This document shows, piece after piece, positions 21,291 to 32,081 of a DNA stretch of 64,000 nt. A program made the translations under genes and the position numbers. This DNA comes from Elymus sibiricus (Eukaryota > Streptophyta > Magnoliopsida > Poales > Poaceae): assembly GCA_039707655.1 (NCBI GenBank), contig CM077666.1:240652166-240716165 (forward strand), given 5' to 3'. The notes below the pieces were generated by a model that had not been told where the DNA came from, ran no database searches, and saw nothing but the letters and a program-made list of their open reading frames with translations. How positions within the stretch are numbered: position 1 is the first letter of the stretch; every line of letters begins with the position of its first letter.

Positions 21291-22528
21291 AGGAATTATT
21301 CACAACACCAAGGAAGATGAGATGTCGAAACACATGGGGCAATCCAAAGTGCAAGACAATCCAAGCACAATGTGCATATGGTGTAGTGAAAATCGAGTGA
21401 CACTCAACACAATAGAAAGAGCAATTGTTCATCATGTGTGAGGCAAACAAGGCAAGCATGCAACAATCAATGGGACATGGCATATGTGAAGTGATGACAT
21501 TGTTGCAATCAAACATATGACAGGAGCAAGAAATCCACAATTTGGATGCAACACACAACATGATGCATGGAAAGGTGGCAATCAAAAGTGAATGCAATAT
21601 CGCTAACATGTGTACAAATAAGTGGTCGAAGATGACCGATAAGTGTCATGGTGCAAGCAACACATGAAGTATGATCCACAATATCCGAGATCAAGAATGA
21701 TGTCACCTCAAAAGCGTGTCCTTGTGCGTCCTTCACAATGCCGATGCATAAGATTATGCGGTGTAGAAGTGAGTCGTGGTCGAATGTATGAGGCTCGCTC
21801 TCGAGAGCTCGAATGGTCAACTCACATGAAGTGGAAGTTGACACGATTCCAAGTATCCTACACATGCACACAACAAAGCAAAGAACGTATGCGCATGGTA
21901 GATAACACATCATCCATCATGATGGTTCTCTTCTCTTGCACATAACCATTAGAAGCACAAATGCATGAATAATATGAGATGGATATATTCATGGCACTAG
22001 GCATATGGTGCAAAGAAGGAAGACAAGCATGCTTCACATGAAATATGTCAAAAGCTCCGAGTATATGGGAGAAAGCTATGGGGGCAATCTCAATAGCAAG
22101 ACTAAAAGCATTGTTACACTCAATACATGGAAATCATCTAGCATGAGAGAGAGGCAACATATGGAGCAATTGGACCACATTTAATAGCACTCATGTGCAA
22201 AGCATGGAAATGGATGCCATCAACCGCATGAAACGAGCAAGTATGAATCATTGGTGATGCAACAAGGCAAGCAATCCGAGTAATCATGGTATGTAAGATA
22301 GTAGTGCGAAGATGCAACATACTAGAGGAATCCACAAAAGAATCATGGCAATAGAAATATATATCTCCACCAAGTTTGCAAATACACATACAAATACTAG
22401 AATCAAGTGTCATATGAAATGCAAAGCAAGGGTCACAAATGCATGGCAAAGGCATAGGAATGAGCATATCATGCAAAGTGAACATGGCAAGATGGGCATA
22501 GAATATGTAATGGACAATAACCCATAAC
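21244..22528 (-). pseudogene. Domain X region of E, distal part (degenerate)
   Basis: Frames 22528-22138, 21913-21509 and 21609-21244 carry X-like, Cys/His/Met-rich sequence. One is hydrophobic (STWLWVIVHYIFYAHLAMF) and matches C near 6290. Another has CELTIRALESEPHTFDHDS, resembling HELTKRALESND upstream in the same element, which suggests a repeated module. The frames overlap different phases, so single-base lesions are likely. F interrupts the region at 22533. Confidence 0.5.
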
Positions 22529-22561
22529 CATGTTGATGCGGAGCATCCTTCGATCATCCTC

Positions 22562-23026
22562 ATGGATACCTCACCACCTCACCAAGCACCAAGTGCACCT
22601 ATGACAAGAGCTCGCGCACGTGCCATCGAGAATGAGGTGAACTCACTCCTTTACAACTTTCATATGGATATGGATGGAACTTGGATGCTACCTCACAAAG
22701 GAACTCTATGTATCATTAGGCATGATGGAGTCGACCACCAAGAAGCTAGGGAGCCTCGTCAAGTCCAGGAAGAAGAACAGGAGCACCGCCAAGAAGATGG
22801 AGTCAAGCAACGGGAAGAAGGACAGCTGCCCAGGCGACCCCGTGCCCACGGGCCTAATGGACCCCGTGCGCACGGGCTACCCAGAAAGTCTCTGGATACC
22901 CCGTGCGCACGGGCCCCAAAAGACCCCGTGCGCACGGGACCCCTCGCTGTAGCTGCTGATAGCCCGTGCGCACGGGCGTGTACCGTGCCCACGGGACCCC
23001 CGTGCGCACGGGACCCCTCGCTGTAG
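22562..23026 (+). CDS. U3-encoded TRARAR tail frame, 5' LTR of F
   Basis: The frame reads [20 protein letters not shown], then [30 protein letters not shown], a Gln/Glu-rich stretch, and then PRAHG, PCARA and PVRTG peptides from the motif array. It is the LTR duplicate of the Pol tail that is continuous with pol at the 3' LTR (34648-35448). Confidence 0.55.
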   Translation: MDTSPPHQAPSAPMTRARARAIENEVNSLLYNFHMDMDGTWMLPHKGTLCIIRHDGVDHQEAREPRQVQEEEQEHRQEDGVKQREEGQLPRRPRAHGPNGPRAHGLPRKSLDTPCARAPKDPVRTGPLAVAADSPCARACTVPTGPPCARDPSL

Positions 23027-23112
23027 CTGCTGATAGCCCGTGCGCACGGGCGTGTACCGTGCCCACGGGACCCCCGTGCGCACGGGCCCCACTTACCCCG
23101 TGCGCACGGGCC
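22838..23112. repeat. U3 array of CCCGTGCGCACGGG palindromes, 5' LTR of F
   Basis: Eleven copies: eight keep the perfect 14-base palindrome core and three have CGTGCCCACG. Spacing is irregular (16-40 bases). Each perfect copy holds three CpG sites and is open in all six frames. The array lies between the U3 coding tail and the TATA box. Confidence 0.92.
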
Positions 23113-23559
23113 ACCCAGCGAGGTGGCTGACTTTTGCCTGTTTTGCCCTCTCTTCGTCCCCTACCTCCCACCTACTATATATTCCGTACCTAAGACATTT
23201 GTTAGGGTTAGCAAAGTGTATTGAGACATTCATAGAGGGCTTTGCTCATAAACCACTCCTCTTGGAGATCAAGACCTCCTAGAGAGAAGATCCCCTTGTG
23301 GATTCAAGACCCCTTCTAGGGAAGGATCTCCATCATAGGATCATCAAGACCTCACCTCATTTGGAGTGAGAAGGACCTTACCTTTGTGCTACTTTCCTTT
23401 GATTGTCTATGTATGCTTGTGGATCTATGTATGCTACTCTAGTGGATGTGTGATTTGGGTTTGTTTGAGTGATTTCTCTTTTGTGTTCTTGTGAGTTCAT
23501 CCCTCTTACACTCCAAGTGTGAAAAGATCTTCCCCTAGGGTCTCTACCCTACAACATCT

Positions 23560-23573
23560 TGGTATCATGAGCC
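23560..23573 (+). promoter_or_regulatory. Primer binding site of element F (variant)
   Basis: TGGTATCATGAGCC, three bases inside the LTR. Compared with the TGGTATCAGAGCC of A and B it has an extra T. K carries the same variant, so it is a family trait and not a chance mutation. Confidence 0.85.
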
Positions 23574-24935
23574 ATGTTGATTCACATCTTGGAGTCCCTA
23601 CCCCCCCACTTTCTAGCCTGATTTTGCTTTGTTTTGTCCCAATTTCGAAAATCCCCACATAAATAGCCATCCCAATTTTTTTTGCATTTGTTGGATCTTG
23701 TGAGATTTTGTTGTTTTGGTCCACGAATTTCTTGTTTGGCAACTGGATCTACCCTTTTTCCACCTTCCCCCATCTTCCCCACCACCACTTTCCCCGCAAT
23801 TTTGCACTTTTGCCACGAATTTGGGGCTGTTCATCAGCAGCCGCCGACCCCGTGCGCACGGGCCCCCGATACCCCGTGCACACGGACCCAACTTACCCCG
23901 TGCGCACGGCCTCATCAGAGAGCTTTCTCCACTTCCTGTTTTAGTCCAGTTTTACCACAATTTGCACCCTTTTCATCTTCCGCACTAACACACATTGTTC
24001 GTTGAGATTTTGAGTTGCGGTTACCGTGTCCTAAGGTGTTTCGGCTACTTAGGGATGGTTCATCATCATCATCATCACCGCCATTCATCATCGCCCCGAC
24101 CTCAACTTCGACATCGACAACTTCATTTCATACCAATAGAGGACGGTAACCTCGACGACACCTTGTATTTACCATTGCCATTGCATTGATAGCCTTGAGC
24201 CTATTGCGTCACTTACCCATCGAGACTAGCGAGTTGAGAATTGCCGGGCCACGCAGTTGTGCATCATAGTGATATGCCTACTCCGAATAGTTACATTTAG
24301 CGTGCATCATCATCATCATCGTGCCATAAGTCTCTCCCGTGCATATCTTACTTACTTGTCGTAGATATCGGCTCTAGCATCAAGCATTTTGGCATAGTCA
24401 AAAAAAAGCTTTTAAGCAAAGAGAAGAAACAAAGAGCTTGTAAGCAATAGCATTGCGCCTTTTGGCATAGTAGATCATATAGGACATACATAACATACTT
24501 GGGATTGAAGACAAGCACGTTACTCTCTTAGGTTGGTGCACAAGCGTATCTAGCTAGTGTCTCTCTAGCATCCGTGCAACAAGAGCATTTTCCGTGGTTC
24601 CACATTTTGAGCTCATTCCTTGGTTGTGCGGATCCCATTCATCTTCGTGTGTGAGTTTCCAAGTGTTCTACTAGGGTGTTGATCTATTTGTCTTACTTGC
24701 AATTTGTGAATCTTCTCAACATTTTCGATATCTCGACTAATACTTGCTTGAATTTGTGCCACTCATCCTAACCAAGCTACTACATAAGCCTTACTTTGTA
24801 GGTGTGAGAAACAAACCCGGTACCAATTCTACTATTGTTGCATTACATTGAGTGATACTTGATACATCTTCAATCATCGGAAAAGGTAACTTTGGTATTG
24901 TTCTCTCATTTCCTACTCACCACCACTTGACTATG
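23574..24935 (+). other. Leader of element F
   Basis: About 1.36 kb, noncoding. It has palindromes near the primer site (23847-23910), a CAT trinucleotide run (24062-24080), another CAT run near 24306, and the block with GACGGTAACCTCGACGAC near 24142 shared by group 1. Confidence 0.85.
23847..23910. repeat. CCCGTGCGCACGGG palindromes in the leader of F
   Basis: Three copies, one perfect and two with single changes (CGTGCACACGG and a final CACGGC). They match the palindrome class of the LTR of F. Confidence 0.88.
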
Positions 24936-25496
24936 ATGGATAGGCCAAGTACATCGGCAAACCCGCTCTTTGAAGAGCAAGAGGAGACGCACGACTACGT
25001 CACCAAGGGTCTTCTCTTCGGCGTCCAGCGAGCGCTACACCAAGAAAGAAAAGCTTTGGGAGATCGCATCGAGCAACTCGCCACCGACTTGCGCCACTCC
25101 GAAACACGAACAAGGGACTACTTCGACGCCAAGCTTTCATCTCAAATGGAGGAATTGCGCGACATCATGGCCAACCGCGCCACTTCCACGACTTCCTCTT
25201 CAAGACGGCGACACTCAAGTCGACACTCTTCGGATTCTTCTTCACGCTCAAGTCCATCTTGAGCACGTCCTCCTCGGCGCAACACTCATGACGATCATCA
25301 AGCTCCACAAAATCCATTCCATGGCAATGGGATACAAGACCGGCTTCGAGCACGAGAACGTCAAGCGCGCCAAGGCCAAGCACCATCACGTCCAAGACAA
25401 AATGACGAAGACGGCGATGCCCTCCGGCAAGAACTCCTACGCCGCGAAGAACAAGCACTTGAAGTGTAACGTGCTCTCCGAGAAGCAACTCATGCC
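24936..25496 (+). pseudogene. gag: gag of element F, N-terminal part
   Basis: Start ATG 24936 (MDRPSTSANPLFEEQEE), the second of two adjacent ATGs; the first is at 24933. It has an N-terminal helix (DRIEQLATDLRHSETRTRDY) and a Ser/Arg tract. In-frame stops lie at 25260 (TGA where K has CGA) and 25467 (TAA where K has CAA). The frame is otherwise intact and joins the next segment. Confidence 0.88.
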
Positions 25497-27320
25497 GTGA
25501 ACGAGCGCAACCGTCGTGTGCGTGAACAAGAAGAAGCGCTACGACATGAACAACAAGACGAAGAAGCTCACCTTGAGGAGCGCCAAGAAAGACGAAATCG
25601 CGCTCGGATTCCACCTCCAAGACCACCGCGTCAAGCAAATCGAGCGGAGCTTGAGGATGACGATCCACCACCACGGCAAGAGCGACATCACCAACGAAGA
25701 CATGATGAAGAACAACGTTTCGGCAAGCTCAAGTTCACCATGCCCAAGTTCCACGGCGGCAACGATCCCGAAGAATATCTCTCATGGGCATTGAAGGTTG
25801 ACAAGATATTTCGCCTTCACAACTACGACGAAGAAAAGAAGATCGCCATGGCATCTCTCGAGTTCCAAGACTATGTTCTCATTTGGTGGGAGCAAGTGAT
25901 CGCAAGACGTCAAGAGAAGGGCGAGCCACCCATCGCGACTTGGAATCAAATGAAGGATGTCATGAGAGCTCGTTTTGTGCCTACACATTACAACCGCGAC
26001 CTCTTCAAGAAACTCCAACTCCTCAAGCAAGGAACCAAGTCGGTTGAAGAATACTATCAAGAAATGGAAGTTTCCATGATACGAGCCAATGTCAAGGAAG
26101 ATGATGAACAAACTATGGCGCGTTTCTTGAATGGCCTCAACCATCCCATCAAGAAAATAGCGGATTTCCATCCGTACTCCAACCTCCTCGAGCTAGTGCA
26201 CCAAGCAACCAAGGCGGAGCGACAAGTGCAAGACGACTACAAGTACTCCAAGTACTCTTTCAAGACCTACGGTTCATACACTCAAGCTTCAACGACTACG
26301 ACAACCCCTTCCACGACTCGAGCTACCTCAAGTACCGGCGACAAGTCAAGCTCCAAGCACCCTTCGACATCTTCGAGTCGTCTTCCTACTACTACAAGCA
26401 GCTCCAAGCAAAAGCCTTCGTCATCGACACCTCCTACGGATGCCAACAATACAAGTGACATCAAGTGTTTCACTTGCAAGGGCCGAGGCCACAAGTCTTT
26501 CGAGTGTCCAACTCGACGCATAATGATCCTAAACGACGACGGCACCTACGACTCAATGAGCGAAGATGAAATGGAAGCCCTCGAGCATGTGGCTATGCAC
26601 CGACAAGTGAATGAATACGAAGATGCACAAATCTATTGCGACAATGATGCGAGCCCCGCTCTTGTTGTCTCCAAGGTCTTGACACTTCAACAACATCAAG
26701 ACGAGGACCAACGTTGCCACATCTTCCATACCAAAGCGGGTATCCAAGGACGTTCCGTCAAGGTCATCATCGACGGCGGAAATTGCCACAATTTGGCAAG
26801 TGAAGAATTATGCTCCAAGCTACAATTGGTCAAGAAGAAGCACCCTCGCCCCTACAAGGTCCAATGGCTTAGCGACTCCGGCACAATCCAAGTGGAGCAC
26901 ACCGTCCAAGTATCCTTCAAGATCGGCGCCAATGAAGATACCTTGGAGTGTGACGTGGTTCCAATGTCCGTATGCCACCTCCTACTTGGGCGACCTTGGC
27001 AATTCGATCGCGGCGTCATCCATAGCGGACGGACCAACCACTATAGTTTCAAGATGAAGGGCAAGGAATTCGTTCTTCGACCAATGTCTCCAAGTCAAGT
27101 TGTCGCCGACAATCAAGCATCGGGCCATCGTGGAGAGACTAGTGCGAGAGAGAACCACCACAAAGAGAGTGAGCGCCACAAGCCAAAATTGAGTGACTCC
27201 ACGATGAGCGAGAAGAAAAACTTAGTTCTACTAGCCACCAAAAGAGATTTGAGGGATGTGAGTGAGAGCCCATCTAGTGTTGTTCACTTTGTGCTTTTAT
27301 GCAAAGGTGAAGCTGAGTGA
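25497..27320 (+). pseudogene. pol: gag capsid, zinc knuckle and protease of element F
   Basis: 607 codons. Charged coiled-coil-like segment, capsid (KLKFTMPKFHGGNDPEEYLS, DYVLIWWEQVIARRQEKGEP, FVPTHYNRDLFKKLQLLKQG), an intact zinc knuckle CFTCKGRGHKSFEC near 26465, then the protease with VIIDGGNCHNLASEELC near 26765 and CHLLLGRPWQFDRGV. The [20 protein letters not shown] linker follows. A stop at 27318 (TGA) separates it from RT in the same frame. Confidence 0.93.
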
Positions 27321-28343
27321 ACTAATACTTCACAACATCTTCCTCTAGTGTTGTCTCATCTCTTGCAGGAATACAAGGACGTGTTTCCCGATGAGCTACC
27401 TCCCGGACTACCTCCTCTACGCGGAATCGAACACCGCATCGACCTCATCCCCGGCGCACCCCAACCGAACAAGGCACCATACCGCGTCAACCCCAACGAG
27501 ACCAAAGAAATCCAACGGCAAGTCCAACATCTTATGGAGAATGGGTATGTACGCGAGAGCTTGAGTCCATGTGCCGTTCCGGTAATTCTTGTGCCTAAGA
27601 AAGATGGTACCTATCGCATGTGTTCCGATTGCCGTCCCATAAATGCTATCACCGTTAGATATCGCCATCCCATTCCACGCCTTGATGACATGCTTGATGA
27701 ACTTAGTGGAGCCACCATTTTCTCAAAAATTGATCTTAAAAGTGGTTATTATCAAATTCGCATGCAAGAAGGTGATGAATGGAAAACCGCTTTCAAAACC
27801 AAATTTGGCTTGTATGAATGGTTAGTCATGCCTATGTGTTTATCGCAAGCACCTTGCACTTTTATGCGTGTCATGCACTATGTTCTTTGCAAATTAATTG
27901 GCATTTGTGTTGTGGTTTACTTTGATGACATCCTTGTGTTTAGTGAAACTCTCGAAGATCATGTCAAACACCTTAGAGAAGTATTGCAAATTCTTAGAGA
28001 CGAGCGACTTTATGCAAACATGGAAAAATGCACTTTTGGTGTTGATAAGCTTGTTTTCTTGGGCTTTGTTGTCTCTTCTAAGGGTGTTGAAGTTGATGAG
28101 TCTAAAATTGATGCTATTAAAACTTGGCCTCAACCAACCAACTTGCAACAAGTGCGTAGCTTCCTTGGTCTAGCCAGATTTTACCGTCGCTTCGTTAAGG
28201 ACTTTAGCACTATTGCTTCACCGTTACATGCTTTGAGTAAGAAGAACGCTCCTTTTGTTTGGGGACCTTCGCAAGATACCGCATTTCATGAGCTTAAAGA
28301 ATTTGCTTACACATGCTCCAATTCTTGCCTTGCCAAACTTTGA
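27321..28343 (+). pseudogene. pol: Reverse transcriptase of element F
   Basis: [20 protein letters not shown], then [35 protein letters not shown] and the catalytic YFDD ([13 protein letters not shown]) near 27922. The frame is lost near 28298, where one extra A (GCTTAAAG versus GCTTAAG in K) precedes RNase H. Confidence 0.93.
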
Positions 28344-29058
28344 GAAAACATTTGAAGTGCATTGTGACGCTAGTGGTAATGGCATAGGTGGTGTTTTAAT
28401 GCAAGAAAAGCGACCCATTGCATATTTTAGTGAAAAGCTTTCCGGTGCTCAACTTAATTATCCCATCTATGACAAAGAGTTGTATGCTTTGGTGAGAGTC
28501 TTGCATGTTTGGGAGCATTATCTCCGACCTCGTGAATTTGTCATCCATACCGATCATGAAACGCTTAAGTACCTTAGAGGTCAAACAAAATTAAACAAAC
28601 GGCATGCTAAATGGAGTGAATTTATTGAGTCCTGCCCTTACATCATCAAATATATCAAGGGAAAGGAGAATGTTGTAGCGGACGCTCTTTCACGCAAGTG
28701 CATGATAGTTACTCAACTTGAGTTGAATGTCATTGGCTTTGAGCACATTAAAGATTTATATGAGCATGATGATTCGTTTGCAACTCCTTATGCCAAATGT
28801 CTTGCTAACACTTATTGGGAGCGATATTATCTCAAAGATGGATACCTTATGCGTGCTAACAAACTTTGTGTTCCCAAGTCTTCTCTTCGTTTGTTGCTTT
28901 TGCAAGAGGCTCACGGCGGTGGACTCATGGGACATTTCGGTCGCGACAAGACTTTTGCCACGCTCTCCAACAAGTACTTTTGGCCCAAGATGTTTCGCGA
29001 TATCGCACGCTACACCAACCGATGCTCCACATGTCGCAAAGCTAAGTCACAAGCTTAG
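28296..29058 (+). pseudogene. pol: RNase H and integrase zinc region of element F
   Basis: RNase [41 protein letters not shown] and the TDHETLKYL block. Integrase HHCC region: [20 protein letters not shown] ... [17 protein letters not shown] stop at 29056 replaces a Gln codon. Confidence 0.92.
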
Positions 29059-29654
29059 TCTCATGGGTTACATATGCCACTTCCTATACCATATCATCCA
29101 TGGGAAGACATTAGTATGGATTTTGTGCTTGGCTTGCCGAGAACGAAAAATGGAAAAGACTCGGTATTTGTAGTTGTTGACCGTTTTTCTAAAATGGCAC
29201 ATTTTATTCCATGTCACAAGAACGATGATGCTTCACATGTTGCAAATTTGTTTTGCAGGGAAATCTTGCGACTTCATGGAATGCCAAAGACGATTGTGTC
29301 GGACCGCGATGTCAAGTTCCTTAGCTACTTTTGGAAGACACTATGCGGCAAGCTCGGGATCAAGCTCCTATTCACGTCGGCCTATCACCCACAAACCGAC
29401 GGGCAAACGGAAGTCACCAACCGCACGCTCTCTACACTACTTCACGTGTTGATCAAGAAGAACCTAACGGAATGGGAAGAATGCCTACCGATCGCCGAGT
29501 ATGCCTACAATTGAGCAAGACACTCTACAACCGGCAAGTCTCCCTTCGAAGTGGTCTACGGCTTCAACCCTTTGTCGCCATTGGACATCCTACTGCTACC
29601 ACTACAAGAGCGAGCGAACTTGGACGCAAGCGCAAGAGCAACATATATCAAGAA
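29059..29654 (+). pseudogene. pol: Integrase core of element F, up to the G insertion
   Basis: [37 protein letters not shown] and [14 protein letters not shown] supply the D-D-E residues. A TGA at 29512 replaces an Arg codon. The frame continues ([19 protein letters not shown]) to 29654, where G enters after RATYIK. Target duplication AAGAA at 29650-29654. Confidence 0.93.
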
Positions 29655-30659
29655 TGATGAGGACATGACTACCTTGGATACGACCAAAAATATTGCATAC
29701 ATGCATATTTGTGAGGTGATTTCTTATAAGAGTTATGCAATAATTTATTTATGTTATCCGGAACAAAAATACTTCACCTATTTTTATGTTATGCCTAAAT
29801 GCAGGATGGACGAACACTTGTATGAACCACGTGTGATGACAAAAGAAGAGGAAATGGTTGGGTGCTATTCAAGAGGTCCTCTCATGTCAAAGGAAACAAT
29901 TAGGTGCTATTCAACAAGTTTTCTCACGTCACTTTTTGGCCAAGAGAAGATAGAGTCCAAGTCTCTCACGTTCCGCACAGATATACCTGTACCAAAACGG
30001 CAATAACTTTTTCATCCGGACTCCGAATTAGGTGATTCTTTTTTTTCTGAAACGTAGATTTTATCTGCTTTCCGTTCCAATTGGAATCACCTTCAAATTC
30101 GTCCGTAGCGTGGAGATATTGACGAAACAATATGACGTTGCACCAGAATCCGAATCAAACTACAAGTCCAAAGGTGTTGCATCACCTCCACTTGGGCCCA
30201 TAGGCCTTGTACGACCTAGGGTTAGTTTTAGGCTGCCTTGGGACGTCCTCCCACCTCCTTGGCCGCCACCCCTTGCTCCTATATAAGTAGATCAATCTAG
30301 TAGCTTTTCCTTTGGGTTTTGTTTAGTTAAAAGTTAGCCATTGCAACTTTGTGTACTTCGTTTGTGTCCAACGACCAGACCAAAACCGCTTTCGGAACCC
30401 CACCATTATCAATACTTCATCTATATTCGCAATATTCAGATTGCATTATCATATTCTTGCTTGTTCTTCGATTGCTTGCAGGAATAGAACTTCGTGGTCA
30501 GGTTGATCGTGCTCCGGCGTGGTCAATAACCTCTTGGAGATTGGTTTAGCGATTGCTAAGGCGCAACGTCGTGCACGTTCGAAGTCGGATCGTCAAAGTC
30601 GTCTCCACCAAATCGATAGTTATCGTCTCATCGAAAGATCGGGACCCTCGCCTCTATTA
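29655..30659 (+). repeat. 5' LTR of element G (1005 bp)
   Basis: Starts TGATGAGGACATG and ends CCTCTATTA, whereas the 3' LTR ends TTTATCA. TATATAA at 30280-30286. It is 17 bp shorter than the 3' LTR because of one deletion near 29974. It contains no palindrome array. Confidence 0.94.
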
Positions 30660-30661
30660 AG

Positions 30662-30670
30662 TGGTATCAG
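30662..30670 (+). promoter_or_regulatory. Primer binding site of element G
   Basis: TGGTATCAG, then TTTTCAGG. Only the first nine bases fit the Met-tRNA 3' end, and H and L likewise match only about ten bases. Confidence 0.7.
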
Positions 30671-32081
30671 TTTTCAGGTTGCTCGGTGAGAATTTCCCGT
30701 TATCCCTAGATTAGATTTATTTTTCTTACCTATTACCCAAGAAAAAGCCATACAAAAAAAGTTAGATCTATTCATCCTTTGTCCAAGCCAGTCTGAGCCT
30801 TTGCAATTTTCTTTTCAGTGCTTGCATAGTTGAATTATCGGTTGCATCGTCGTGTCGAGTTGCTGGTCTTAGCATCTAGTGCCTTAGAGTTTCGAGTTCT
30901 GTCCACAGATTGTCACGCCACCGCCGCACCATCTTCATCGCTGCTGCCATATACCACCAGCACACAGCCGTCATCCCTTCCGTTGTTGCCCACATCAATT
31001 TCCACCGCCTGTTTCGGTCATTGTCATTATCATACTTGAGGTCGTTCACATCTACGCTTGATCCAATCTGCATCTCATCTGATTTTGTTGGAAAAAAAAA
31101 GTGAGAGAGAAAAAAAAAAGTGAGAGAGAGAGAGAAAAAAAAAGAAGACAAAAAAAAGTCAGTGAAAAAAAAAGAGAGAAGAGAAAAAAAACACAAATTT
31201 CGGATCTATCTAGACTCAATCTCGTATCTGAATTCGGATTGAAATCTGTTTTGCCCAGTGTTCAGTAAAACAGGCGTATCTTCCTCATACGAACTCCGTT
31301 TTGGCTCCACGAGTATTCAAATTCGAGCTATCGACGAGCCGCATCTGAATAGTTCATCAAGCTTGTTCATTATTGTCACCTCCAAATCGGCTTCTAAATA
31401 GGACTTATTGCCCTCCGAAGGTCGTGAACACAGTTTGTCATTATTTTTCAGGTTCGTTTCTGAATTATTTGACTCCTCATACGAACTCGGAATTGAGTGA
31501 TTCTTTTTGCATACGAAAGCTTGAGTTAGTAGCATTCTTGAGAAAAAATATCAGAAATTTGACATATTATCTTTCATAGGAAAATTGTAGAGAGAGTTTC
31601 GGTATATCCTGCTTGGCGGTCATTTATCATCATTGTCTTTACTACCATTGTGATCTTCACTTATATCTTGCTGTCCAGAGCTAATTCCTATCATCCGTTG
31701 CTGCTATTTGTCCTACGCCGTGACTTCATTAGTGTTCTAGGCTCGCGTCTCTAGTACGGTCTAGCCTAGGACCAGCACAGTACCGTCGTTGAGCGTTTAT
31801 TCAACATTGCATCTCTGAATTGATTATTGCTAATCTTTTGCTACCATATATTAAGCCTTCCAAGCTCCATATATTTCTACACCGTGTATGCATACGTTCA
31901 CCTGGTAATCGCTTTACTCAATCTTCGGAGATATTGACACCATCGGTTGCCGGTCACCACCTGCTGCATGGTAAGAATTTGTAAGACATTGATATTTGCT
32001 TTACTGTGAGCGTCTTACCACCACATCCCAGTAGTTCATAGGAACAATATTCTTGGATTTTATTTCTTGTTTCTACTAATC
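30671..32081 (+). other. Leader of element G
   Basis: 1.4 kb, noncoding. It contains an A/G-rich tract of about 105 bases (31087-31192) made of A runs and GAGAGA, and several ATG-containing short frames. Tracts of the same strand bias occur in the leaders of H and L. Confidence 0.8.
31087..31192 (+). repeat. A/G-rich tract in the leader of G
   Basis: Runs of 8-10 A separated by GTGAGAGAGAG and AAGAGAGAAG blocks, almost no pyrimidines on the sense strand. It could be a low-structure ribosome-loading region or slippage. Confidence 0.85.

Larger units (their letters stand above)
22534..23556 (+). repeat. 5' LTR of element F (1023 bp)
   Basis: TGATGCGGAGC...CCCTACAACA. It is 74 bp longer than the 3' LTR because a segment of the motif array is duplicated in tandem (about 22926-23074). 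TATATAT lies at about 23176-23182. Confidence 0.95.

Noticed and set aside
22838..23112. CRISPR-like look of short palindromes separated by unique spacers
   Set aside because: Spacers vary from a few to about 25 bases, the repeats are only 12-14 bases, they lie in a retrotransposon U3 and are partly coding, and no cas genes exist here.
30830..31580. Short plus-strand frames in the leader of G as host exons
   Set aside because: They fall between a primer site and gag of an element with matching target duplications, so they are leader sequence.
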